Shown in pieces: positions 54,477 to 64,000 of a stretch of DNA of 64,000 nucleotides. The position numbers were made by a program, and so were the translations under genes. How positions within the stretch are numbered: the first letter of the stretch is position 1; every line of letters starts with the position of its first letter. Below the pieces are notes generated by a model that saw only the letters and a list, made by a program, of their open reading frames with translations, did not search any database and was not told the DNA's origin. This DNA comes from Hansfordia pulvinata (Eukaryota > Ascomycota > Sordariomycetes > Xylariales), in contig BJKQ01000008.1 in NCBI GenBank assembly GCA_006538405.1, positions 992,001 through 1,056,000 of the forward strand, given 5' to 3'.

Positions 54477-55720
54477 GGACCGGTACACGCAGTTTCTCCC
54501 AGAAAGCGTTCCGGAGTTTCAGCTGGCGTATCAACGGGATAGACCTGACAAGAGATTTCTGTAGCTTGCATAGCGACGATTTAATGATGATGATACCCAT
54601 TGACAGGCTTTTTGGGGCTCGATGAGTCCTATATTCTGTGGTCTCATTCTGGACTGAGAGCTCACCGCGCTTTCGGTTTTCAATGGAAGAAGCATCAAGC
54701 TGCCAGGTAAGTCAACGACCGGGGAATAATCATTACATTCAAACTATTATGGTCATAGCCGAGAGGTATGTCTTATTACAAGTACATCGCGAAACATTCC
54801 CGGGGTCTTGGCGCTTTTGCATCTATTGCTGAACTCAATTCCGCCAGAGCCGCCAAGATGAAACCACCGGCTTCCTTGATACCGAGCGTCGTTTGATCGA
54901 CTATCACACATCTTACTCATCCATTTCTTCTCGGCTTCGGATACTTTCTCATTCGCTACATCACCAAACACTGGGGTTTGCAGCAGACCACTTTGATCAA
55001 CGCTAAAACCTCAAGAGGAACCTTCAAGCAGGCTTCATGTGACACAGGCACCACACATGACGATAGCTTGAGTTGCGCCTGTCGCCTTCCTGCCGCTTGA
55101 AGACTGCCGCGCTCGTTGAGCCGAGTGATACCCGCTTCCATTTCGACAAAACCACGACCTACGTGGCGAAACCCTAAGAAAGGTTTACCTCATTATCCCA
55201 TATCAACTTCACCAGTGCTGGTCTCTCAATCTTTGGATTCCTGCTGGCTGACCCCTCAGCACTCCGAATGCTCCCAATTTCTGGCAATTGAGATCTGTAA
55301 TGACGGCACGGTGATACTCTCCAGTAACACTGTTTTCCTCTTCTTCGCTCATGCGCCTTTAAACAACTCTCATCCATTGCACACGGAGTTGCGTGCTCGT
55401 CTGATCTCACTGGCAGGCGACATATTCTCCCAGCAAGTATGACATTGCAGTAGCTCACATCGACGACGCGCAGTCCCACCATCCCTGATCATCCAGCGTC
55501 AGATCCTTCATATCGAACTATAGGTAGTCTAGGCACCACTCTCCCCATAAGTTTCACACTCGCCTCACCAGTTACACAGCTCCCTAGACCCCCCATCGAA
55601 CCCTACTGGTTCAAGGTCACCCGGCATTTACTTCAGCTCCCAGGCTCAGGTTCAACAACAACCACCCCAGATCCCCTCAGCCCTCTCTTTATTTATTTTT
55701 GGCCTCTCGCGAAAAAAACC
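54477..55720. other. Intergenic, no gene seen
   Basis: About 1.24 kb. One open frame at 55116-55442 has no codon bias or motif and is not reported as a gene. Confidence 0.55.
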
Positions 55721-57818
55721 ATGGTGAAGAAATTTCTCAGGAACCTCGTCATCGCGCGAGGCGGCGACCTGGGCAACAACGAGACGGACGACCAGATGAG
55801 GGGCTGGCTGGAGCTCCGCGGGGCGCAGTTCACGACGAGCATCGACAATCGGACGACGCACGTAGTCGCCACACCGAGGCTGTACGAGGACGGCAAGCGG
55901 AAGCGCAACCCGGCCATGCAGCGAGCCGTAGAGCTGAGCCGGGCGGGGGCGGCCAAGGCGAGGAGGGGCAGCGGCAGCGGCAGGAAGAAGAGAGCCGGCG
56001 ACGGCCCCGGACCGCTGCACATTGTCGACTTTGGGTGGCTCTCGGGCTCGATCGACGGCAAGCGGCGGCTGGACGAGGCCGAGTTCGACCTGATGCGCGC
56101 GGAGCGGGCCAAGAAGGAGCAGGAGCTGCGACGGCTCAGGAAGGAGGCCAACAAGCTCAAGGACGAGAAGTCGGCGAACCCGGGTACGTCCGTTTGGTCT
56201 CCCGTGCTGTCTTTTGGGTAAACCAGGTTGGCGTTGAGATTTTTCTGGGGCCTCCAGCTGACACTGAAGGGGGAACAGATCTCTGGCACCTATACAAGGA
56301 CAGCACCTTTTTCGAGTACAACGTGGAGCTCACGCAGGAGGAGCAGAAGATAAGGCTCGCAGTAAGGAAAAGACCGAATCGCCTGCATTTCCCCTCCCCG
56401 CTCGCTCCCCTCCCCTCGCTCCCCCGTCCCTTGTCCCCCCCCTCCCCCTCTTCAACGCCTCAAACATGGCTGACGACGCAAATAGGTCTGGGAGTCCATT
56501 GCCATGCCTCACCTATACCGGGTGACCTTCAGGTACCAGAAGAAGCCTAGAGATAGATGGCATGAAACGCGGGTGGGAACTGATTGGCAGCTGGAAAAGG
56601 CCATGCCCGTGTTCAAGCAGCTCTTCCGCAAGAAGACGGGGGTTGAGTGGGACGCCCGCGTCGAGCGCTGTGGCTCGACCCATAGGAAGTATTGGCAATA
56701 CCAGGTTCCTGTGAGTATTGTATATATTTCCTCTCCCCCCCTTTCGTAATGCGCCATTCGAAGAAATGCATGTCACAGTCAGCTGATAGACCGACTTGAA
56801 AGACCGGCGGTAAGCCCATCGGCGAGATCGCGTCGCCCCAGCACTCCATCTTCGGCGACGGCAGCGGCCACCAGCGGCGGCAGCAGGAGGAGGAGAATTA
56901 CGCCCGCCGCCTTTCCAAGAACAAGCCGCTGGACAGCCTCAGGCGTCCCACTGCCGGGGCCGCCAGCAACGAGAAGGCCTTGGCTCACGAGAGCTTCGAG
57001 GCGGAGAGGGACACAGCGAGATCGAACAGGCAGCAGCGCCGCAGCAGCCTGGGGCACCATGACCCAATGGTCATTGACGAAGACGATGGCGAGCGTGGCG
57101 GCGGTGATGACGATCGCGACGAGGTCATGGGAGAGAGTGCTGTCGCGGTCGCCGCTGATGCACTGATGAAGGACAGGGACGAGGACGACGACGAAGAAGA
57201 AGAAAAAGAAGAGGAGGAGGAGGAGGGAGAGGGGGATGGAGAACTGGAAGACGACAAAGACAGGCAGTCAGGAGAGCGAGACCGCGGCGAAGAAGATGAC
57301 GGCCCCGACGGTGCCCCAAACTCTGCCCAACTTGACCACCCCTTGCGGAACCCACGTCGCCCTCCGGAGTCCCCGCCCCGATCATCCGCGTCCGCACCCA
57401 CAACCCCATTGCCGACGGTGCGGTCCTGTGCGCCGAACTGCAGGCCGCGCTGCACCAGGAAGATCAGTGTCAGAACCAGTACCAAGATGAACAAAGTCAG
57501 GATGCATTGGAGGCAGTGACCAGCACTGTCGCCTCAAGCCTGGTCGAACAAGCCTGCGTCTCCTCCCCCTCTCGCTCCCAACCCCAGTCCCGCTCGCCGC
57601 CCACTCGCGGTAGAAGCAGCGGTGGGGGGCTCGACGGCGACGACACGGACACGAGCTGCGCCGCTGGCTTGCTGGCCGACGTGGACGGAGACGCGGCCGA
57701 GGACGCGCGGCGCGCGGCCGAGGAGCGGGCCGAGATGGACCGCGAGGCGGCGGACAAGGCTCGCAGGCGCAAGGAGCGGGAGAGGGCTGCTGGGGTCTGC
57801 GCCGGGTTGGTCACTTGA
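55721..57818 (+). CDS. BRCT-WGR domain protein lacking a PARP catalytic domain, probable frameshift in the tail
   Basis: Predicted nuclear DNA-damage or chromatin protein. Exons are 55721-56183, 56279-56361, 56486-56710 and 56803-57818. Residues ~1-115 form a BRCT domain: LVIARGGDLG, MRGWLELRGAQFTTSIDNRTTHVVAT, then LHIVDFGWLSGSI with the conserved Trp. A basic coiled coil (AKKEQELRRLRKEANKLK) follows. Residues ~165-275 look like a WGR domain: LYRVTFRYQKK, VFKQLFRKKTGVEWDARVE and KYWQYQVP. The remainder is acidic and disordered (EEEEKEEEEEEGEGDGE). At the C-run 57339-57342 the better coding frame shifts: with one C added, PTSPSGVPAPIIRVRT and ADGAVLCAELQAALHQED continue to a stop at 57816-57818 (595 residues). 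Uncorrected, the protein stops at 57519 (495 residues). BRCT and WGR occur together in fungal PARPs, but the PARP regulatory and catalytic domains are absent here. The last intron's AAAG acceptor (56801-56802) is weaker than the others. Confidence 0.78.
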
Positions 57819-58744
57819 TCATGATGATGATGGTGGTGCTACGGTGGTGCTACTGGTGGGGGCAGATCACCAACCCCTTTTCCAATATTCCTTCAAGTAT
57901 CGCTCAGCGGGTCGGGTTCCCAAGGCTGCGGCGAGTCGTATGTGTTTTACGGGGTCTTTGCTTCCCGATATCCGACAAGCTCATCTGGACGTCGCTAACA
58001 TCTGGTCGTGGTTTGCTCTATTGAGTCGGTTGAGAAGAAAGAGGGCCCTTTGCTGCGGTGCTTCGCCTCCGTATGCGAAAAGGAGCAGGAAGAGGTTGCG
58101 TCAGTATCAAACGTTTGCTTTCATCGTTGCTTCGGCAGGCGTTACGCGTCATCCTGAGATCTCTGGATCACCTGCTCCTGATGTGCTTTTGTTGCGCTTC
58201 CCTCGAGCCCCATTGGTTTCGAGCCGGTGAAGAACACGAGGTCATTTCGGCGAAGCGTACACAATCTATGGGGCTCGTCCACGTCTGCTTTTCTCCCGTC
58301 ATACCGTCAGAGCATACCGTTAGAGAAATCAGGCAGCACCTGCTGGCCGCCCTAGATGGCTAACCAGGTCAGCCTCAGACCATAGAAATCAGTCTGCGTG
58401 GGTATTGATCTGCAAATTCTGTCCAACATTTCCTGCGAACCGTGAGCTGACAGGACGAAATGCCCAGTGCACGCGGGAACTCATCACAAGTATCGTCGAA
58501 CGCGCAATCGTAGGTATCAAATGTGGTCGTTTGGCATTGGTACATGGTCAGTATCGTAACTCGTTAAGCGGGCCTCTTGCCCCTGCATTTGCAGATCCAT
58601 CCATACACGGGAGACATCGGCTCTCTTCCAGAGACAGACGCATGTGGCTTGACGACGTGTCTTTTCGCTGAGTATCGGTCGTCTGTGGCCTTGCCTCGTC
58701 GTTCGCGCTTGGCAGATGTAACCGCCGACTCAGCCCTGGGACCA
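57819..58744. other. Convergent 3' regions of the BRCT-WGR gene and USE1
   Basis: About 930 bases, no gene seen. An ATG-rich ATGATG tract begins at 57819 in the 3' UTR. Confidence 0.55.
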
Positions 58745-59952
58745 TCAGAAGCGGAGCTTCGGCAGGACGAAAACGAGAAGCAAAGCAAAGACGGACAGGC
58801 CCGCGATGTAGGCGTACAGGTACACGCGACCCAGCCAGCCGCGGCCCTCGGCGGCGCGGCGCAGGCGGCCCATGCGCCGGGCTGCAGCGTCTAGCCCGGA
58901 CTCGTTGCGCTGCAGGCCCTCGGCGGCTGCGTCCATCGTGCCCTTCTCGTCCTCGAGCGAGGATGCGAAAGCTTGCGATGACTTTTTCAGCGACGTTGCC
59001 ATCGACACCAGCGACGCCGTCAGCCGGTCCTGCTCCAGGCGATGGTTGTCCAGGATTGCCTCCGTCGTGGCTGTAGTTGCCGCCTCCTCCCCGTCGTGGG
59101 CTGTCTGGCGGCGGCGGCGGGTGCCGAGGAGCTCGGCGCGGGCGGTGGTGGTGGAACTCTCAGGCGGAGAAGCTTTGGAAAGGGCGTCAGAGCCGCCGCC
59201 GGTCTGGCGTGGTCGGAGCTCTTGAGATGTGGCCGTCGCTGCTGGTGTTTCCGGGGGTTGGACCTCAACTGGACCAGAAACAGGCGATCTTATCGCGGTC
59301 TGTCTTCGTGACGCAGGAAGCACAGTTGGCTCTTCGTCTTCGTCGTCCTCATCTTCCTCGTCGCCAGCCCCCCATGCGTCTAGCCCGTCGTCAGCCTCGT
59401 TGGTCTCAGAGCCTCGTTTTGCTGCCTGCCCGCGCGAATGCGCCTGGGGCGCCCGCGGAGCGCTCACGGGCTGGACAATACCAGCCAGCAGGTCCTCTGC
59501 CTCGTCGTCGCTCCCGTCGTCATCTTCGTCGTCGTCGCTGTCGATGCTGGTGTCGTCGAGCTCGCGCAGCCGCTCGGCCACCTGGTCGATGAGGTCTCGC
59601 TTCCGGTTAAGGTCGGCCTGGATGTCGGCGCGGCGGGTGTGGACCTTGACGGCGGTGGCGGCGTCGTGCTCGAGGCGGGTGAGCAGGGAGCGGGCGTACT
59701 CGAGATTCTGGTGGGCAGAGACGGGGTCAGCAGCGGTCAAGCAGGCCGAGGGCACGGCGGGGGGCGTACGGCTTCGGCTTTGCTCCTCTCGTATTCGCTG
59801 GCGCGCAGGCGGCCCTCGCGCTCGGCGTCGGCGTGCAGGACGGTCTGTTGCAGACGAGCCAGCAAGCGGGTCAGGTCGGCGCGGGAGGACTCCGAGTTGG
59901 AGGGGTGGCGGGTGTGGGAGGGCGCGATAGGCCCGTGGGTGAGCCTCGCCAT
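58745..59952 (-). CDS. USE1: ER SNARE Use1 (Qc-type) for Golgi-to-ER retrograde traffic
   Basis: Tail-anchored SNARE of the ER that, with Sec20, Ufe1 and the Dsl1 tether, receives COPI vesicles. Minus-strand exons are 59770-59952 and 58745-59707, joined in phase 0 (GTACGC donor, CACCAG acceptor), 381 residues. The N-terminus has DLTRLLARLQQTVLHADAER and the junction reads SKAEA then NLEYARSLLTRLEHDA, the conserved Use1 N-terminal helices. A long Asp/Glu and Ser-rich linker follows (DDTSIDSDDDEDDDGSDDEAED). The SNARE helix is ILDNHRLEQDRLTASLVSMATSLKKSSQAF, and the protein ends in the anchor VYLYAYIAGLSVFALLLVFVLPKLRF. The intron frame stays open, so an unspliced alternative from 59986 exists, but it disrupts the helical domain and was not chosen. 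The start is ATG 59950-59952. Confidence 0.92.
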
Positions 59953-61318
59953 GGCCGTTTGTCGCGGGTTTGACGGCAGGTGTCAAATCACTTTTGTCTG
60001 CGAATATTGGACTGGCGATATCATGCGACTAGCTGGTGTGGGCGGTCGAGATCAGATGCTTGTGCCTCGAACAGTGTCGTCGTTGATGTGGTGTAGATGT
60101 CTCCGCGATTGGGCGTGTTGGCAGTGGGCAAGACACAGGCGGTGGTAGGTTATGGCGAGGCTCCGGATTGACAGTCGCGGGTGATGGTACGAGCTTGAAC
60201 GGGTTGTTTACTTTGGTGCTGGTCGTGCAATTGCAGGTGGAGGGGTACAGGAGGATTGCATGTACTGTGTTATGGTATGCGGAATAAGTGTGGCTGCGTT
60301 GCATTGCATTCAATCTTAAGGCAAGAGGCTATCAGCAGGGTCCCAGTCATCGCCCTCCCCGTCGTCCCGGTGGTCGCTTCCCCGTTGCCAGAGCTCCAGC
60401 TGTCCCCTTCCTTCCTTCCGCAGTTGGACCCGGCGGCACGTCACTTGGTGGGGCGCTCTACTGACCATGTACATACCTGGTACGAATACGAGTAGGTACC
60501 GTACGAGTGCCGGCAGAACCTGGGATGGAAATCATCAGATTCAAGGTACCTATAGGTTTACAGGCGCTCGGTGAGGCATACCTCCCGTGGAACGCACCGA
60601 TCCAACATCGCGAGTGGAGGGGTCATATTGAGTCTACTGCTTGAGTGCCTATGATTATGCAAGGTATTTCCACAGTAGGGGCTCTTAGGCTGTAGGTGAG
60701 GCTCTTTCAACTTCCAAATTCATCATTGTCCTGCAGTCGGCTTGGTGGGATGGAAGTTATATACTACCAAGTACCTACGCCTCGCGTGGAAAACGAGGAG
60801 AGGGCGTTTTCACCAGGAGAGGTGTCTTGTTCGCTACTGTCAAGCTTTGATAATGTCAAGTTCCAGGTGTCAAATTCCAGATAATTTATATTGCTCAACG
60901 CTCGCATGAGCACCTCCACTTATCCCATGCCGATCGCGAACCCGGGTTTTCCAGACACAGATAAGCAACCCGGGGCTATGTGCAAAACGCCTGTTCCCGG
61001 CTTCACCTATTGAGCCGCCGAAGCCCCGTTCCCGCTCACCTGGAGCAACCGACACGCTGCCAGGTGGCACTGCAACGCCTCCTATTGTCCAGCGTCCTTC
61101 AATGCCGCCTTCCTTTCCCTGATTAGCGGCCCTCCGTGTCGGACAGGTGAGGTACCTTGCCCCATATAGCCCATGCCCTGTATTCACCGCATGGTGCGCT
61201 CATCCAGGACATCAGGGGACACTACTACGAGTAGGTGCTTTGTATGCAGCTGCAGACAATGCTGAGGTCAGCGTTAGGATATCAACCCAGTCAAGTTTTC
61301 CCCCACCATGCGCCTGCT
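59953..61318. other. Region between DCP2 3' end and USE1 promoter, no gene seen
   Basis: About 1.37 kb. Clustered GTAC-type motifs at 60468-60560 (GTACGAATACGAGTAGGTACCGTACGAG, split across two words in places). No RNA gene recognised. Confidence 0.55.
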
Positions 61319-63978
61319 TCATGCGTTCCTCGTGGTCTTGTCCGAGCTCCCGCGCAGGAAATTCATCAAGAACTTCTCGTTCGCCGGCGATATCGGCGTC
61401 TGAGAGCCCTGTCTGGAAGGGATAGGTCGCGCCGGCGCCTGCCCTAGATCCTGGTCTCCGTTGGATGTCACCGAAGCCAGTCTCGACCTCGGCCTGGGCG
61501 AATACCTGGCGCTTTCGCCCACCGCATAGTTGTTGTTGCTGCTGCTGCTGTTCGCTACCTCTGCAGACTTGTCCTTGAACATCGACAGCAGCATGCTCTT
61601 TTGCTCCGTCGAGTTCTGCCGGGCCTTTGGCTTGAATCCGTTGGACGGAAGTGCCGACGCCGCTGGCGGGCTTGGCATCACCGGTGCGTTGCTTCCAGCA
61701 CCCGGATACTGCCCTGCACCGCCGTATGGGTAGCCCTGAGAGATCGAGGGCAGGGTGCCCCGAGAGAGAGGGGACGATGGCTGCCTGCTGCCTTCGGTCC
61801 TGCTTGGGGCCCTTGGTTGGGGCTGCTGCTGTTTGGGAGGGCTGGGCCGCTGTGCCGGCTGTGAGCTGGGCGACGCCTTGGAAAAGCCCTGGAGCAATGC
61901 GAGCTTGCGAGCAAGATCCTCATCGTTCGCTTGCACACTTGACACAGGTGCTTTTTGTTGGTATGATCTTGGCAATATCGATCGCGCGCCATAAGGCAGG
62001 TTCGTTTCGGGATTCATCTGCTGGGGTTGTTCCTGGGACTGCGCCACCGTCCGCAATTGGTCAATCATAACCTGAGGTCCTGTAGAGATATGTCCTGGCG
62101 TAGCTGTGGCTGACGTCGCGCGGCTCGGCGCCCGAGGTGACTGGGCTGCTGGCACGGGAGAGCTCTTGTCTTTGAATATATCGAGTAGATTGGACCGATG
62201 GCTTGCGGTTGGTGGGCCTCTTGCCATCGAGTTGTCCGGCAGCTGGCTCGTCTTCTCAGTGTAAGCGACCTTCAGTACCTGCTCAGTCGCTTTGCCGGCA
62301 GTATTCTGAGTGGCTGTGCTTATATACTCCTGTTGCTGAGTCGCAGTGTGCCCTTGGCCATGCGAGCCACCAGGCGGGCCGGTTGATGGGGTGCGCGGGC
62401 CCTTGAGAACATCAAGCAGCCCCAACGCATGGGCTGACGGCTGGGGCGACGCGCCTTTGCCGCCCAGGCTTGCCGGGAGGGGACCTGTGTGACGGTGTTG
62501 GGTTTGCTGATTCGGTACGGAAAGCCCGCCTTGACCATCCGGCATGACATTGTGGGCGGGGTGGCTTTGTGGCGTAGAACCGGGAACGCTTGCGCCCATG
62601 GGGGAAGGCATTATACCACGCATGAGCTGGTTTTCCTGTATGTTTGGCTGACGAGGCCGAGGCTGAAGAATATCCAATGGTCGGTCCGAAAAGTGGTGAG
62701 CCGAAACTTGGACATTTGCCTTTCCATATGCATCGGTAGAGAATTGTATTTCGGGTCGAGATTGGCGCTGCGGGGCGTGGCTCTCGCCCATGTAGTCTGT
62801 GGCGTTGAACGGGGCTGGTTGGCCGTACGCAGGAAGCGCACCCGTGTCTGCAGGGTGCTGATGGTGTGGCGGCTGCGGCTGCGGCTGCGCAGGAGGCCCC
62901 TGGAGATGATCGAGCGGGTTGTGCGGCATCTGGTGCGCCGGAGCGGCGGCAGCAGCAGGCGCAGGTCGCTGTAGGATTGAAAGCAAAGCCTGCCCAGCTG
63001 CTTGTCCGGAGACCTCAGCTTCAGGCTTGAAATCAGTGGTCTGGGAGTTGGCCAAGGGCTGGCCAGCGTGGAGGCTACGCAGCAGGTCTTGGGAAGCTTT
63101 GTCGGCGGCATCCTGGCTAACGGCCTGCGACGCATGCGTCGGTTCGGGGCCGCTGTTCTTTGCGCTTGAGCTGATCTCAGTGTGATGCTGCCACACATTG
63201 TCTTCAGTGAAGCCCTCGTCGTTGTACGGCTGCGCGGGCACAGCACCGTCGGTAGAGTTGTGCGCGTCTTGCTTCTTCATCTTGGACACCAGACTGCGCA
63301 GTTGAGACATCAGGGGCGCAACCATGAAGAAGCGCCCCTGGCCAGTGGCAGCCTGTCCCTTTTTCTTGCGGTAGCCAGGCAAGTCGGTAAGTTTGTACCA
63401 GGCGATGTCGCCAATCTCCTTTCGAGTCTTGGGTTCGAAGCTCGCGTCCTCGGGCACATCACGAAAGACGTAGAGACGGATGTGCTGGTCTTTCATGCTG
63501 AGCTCGACGTATTGGACGGGGGTGTTATGGGCGACCAGGCCAGTCTCATGGAGGTCGTATCCGGTCTCCTCGTAGACTTCGCGGACGGCACAATCGAGGT
63601 CGTCTTCGTTGTTGTTGATCTTCCCGCGCGGGTAGCTCCACGTGGCACCTTTCTTGTAGCCGCGGACCAGAACGGCCGAGTCGAGGGCGGTGTTGAGCAG
63701 GATGGCACCACGGACGGGAATGCGGACCTTGTATTGGAGGAAGCCCTCGAAGGCGGCGAGGTGCTGCTCGGGGGAGTAGCCAGCAAACAGAGGGCAGTGT
63801 TGGAACATTTTGAGAGAGAAAAGCTTGAGAGAGAGCGACGGGAGGTGTGGCTCCATAGGGCGAATAAAATCCTCGTAGAACCATTGTGCCTCCTCGATGG
63901 CGAAGCAAATGCGGGCGACATCAGTCAAGTCTTCCTGGGGGAGCGTGAGGATAAACCGGACGCAGAGGTCGTCCAGCC
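61319..63978 (-). CDS. DCP2: mRNA decapping enzyme Dcp2, 5' exon outside the window
   Basis: Nudix hydrolase that removes the m7G cap to trigger 5'-3' mRNA decay in P-bodies. The large exon is 61319-63978 (885 residues), opened by a TTGCAG acceptor at 63979-63984 with a CTAAC branch site before it; the first residues are encoded to the right of the window. The Box A domain begins LDDLCVRFILTLPQEDLTDVARICF and EEAQWFYEDFIRP. The Nudix domain holds RGYKKGATWSYPRGKINNN, the metal-binding box with REVYEETGYD, then HIRLYVFRDVPED and EIGDIAWYKLTDLPGYRKK (Box B). The rest, about 600 residues, is disordered and Gln/Pro/Ser-rich with repeated short leucine motifs such as LLDVLKGP, LLDIFKDKSS, MLLSMFKDKS, ALLSILQRP and FLMNFLRGSS. 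These resemble the helical leucine motifs that bind Edc3 in yeast Dcp2. Confidence 0.95.
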
Positions 63979-64000
63979 CTGCAATGTGTTAGCGAAAGAG

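Noticed and set aside
55116..55442. 108-codon plus-strand frame upstream of the BRCT-WGR gene
   Set aside because: AT-rich codon use and no motif; more likely promoter DNA.
59708..59986. Unspliced USE1 reading from 59986
   Set aside because: It replaces the conserved helix DLTRLLARLQQTVLHADAER with low-complexity residues; the spliced form from 59952 restores it.
1..64000. Coordinated biosynthetic or defence gene cluster
   Set aside because: The genes are mostly unrelated housekeeping functions in mixed orientation with separate promoters. The recurrence of Golgi traffic genes (RET3, COG4, DRS2, USE1) is noted but looks coincidental.

Overview
This window is nuclear DNA from a filamentous ascomycete (Pezizomycotina), most likely a Sordariomycete. 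The evidence is eukaryotic gene structure throughout: short introns (51-193 nt, one of 391 nt) with GTAAGT/GTATGT/GTACGT-type donors, CTAAC/CTGAC branch sites and CAG/TAG acceptors. Coding DNA is GC-rich with C/G-ending codons, several protein families are typical of Pezizomycotina, and a nuclear tRNA-Leu carries an intron. No species is claimed.

Layout from left to right. CDC48 5' part (minus, 1-750); a long gap; vacuolar amino-acid transporter AVT1-like (4316-6942); coatomer zeta RET3 (7911-8753); threonylcarbamoyl-AMP synthase SUA5 (minus, 9314-11023); Golgi tether subunit COG4 (12281-14884); Mn-type cation diffusion facilitator (17392-19073); RNA polymerase subunit RPB6 (minus, 19961-20629); TFIIIA-like zinc-finger protein (21390-23048); a probable small secreted protein (minus, 23793-24584); a kinase-HAD-UPRT fusion (26656-28776); tRNA-Gln and tRNA-Leu (minus, 29358-29574); epoxide hydrolase (30845-32013); P4-ATPase flippase DRS2 (35242-39403); alternative NADH dehydrogenase (42779-44702); GNAT acetyltransferase (minus, 45495-46738); a single-span membrane protein (48932-50765); a Cys-rich small protein (minus, 51175-51555); a conserved protein of unknown function (53080-54476); a BRCT-WGR protein (55721-57818); SNARE USE1 (minus, 58745-59952); and the mRNA decapping enzyme DCP2 (minus, 61319-63978, 5' end outside the window).

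Most genes are housekeeping: secretory and Golgi traffic (RET3, COG4, DRS2, USE1), RNA production and turnover (RPB6, TFIIIA, SUA5, DCP2, tRNAs), vacuole and ion transport, and mitochondrial respiration. They are monocistronic and do not look like one pathway cluster. The less described items are the kinase-HAD-UPRT fusion, the BRCT-WGR protein without a PARP catalytic domain, the Cys-rich and secreted small proteins, and a dispersed family of short palindromes built on GTACCTA/TACGAGTA in the gaps between genes.

Four genes show apparent single-base frameshifts, four of five at C-runs that seem one C short. Correcting them gives full-length conserved proteins, so base-level sequence error is likelier than gene decay.
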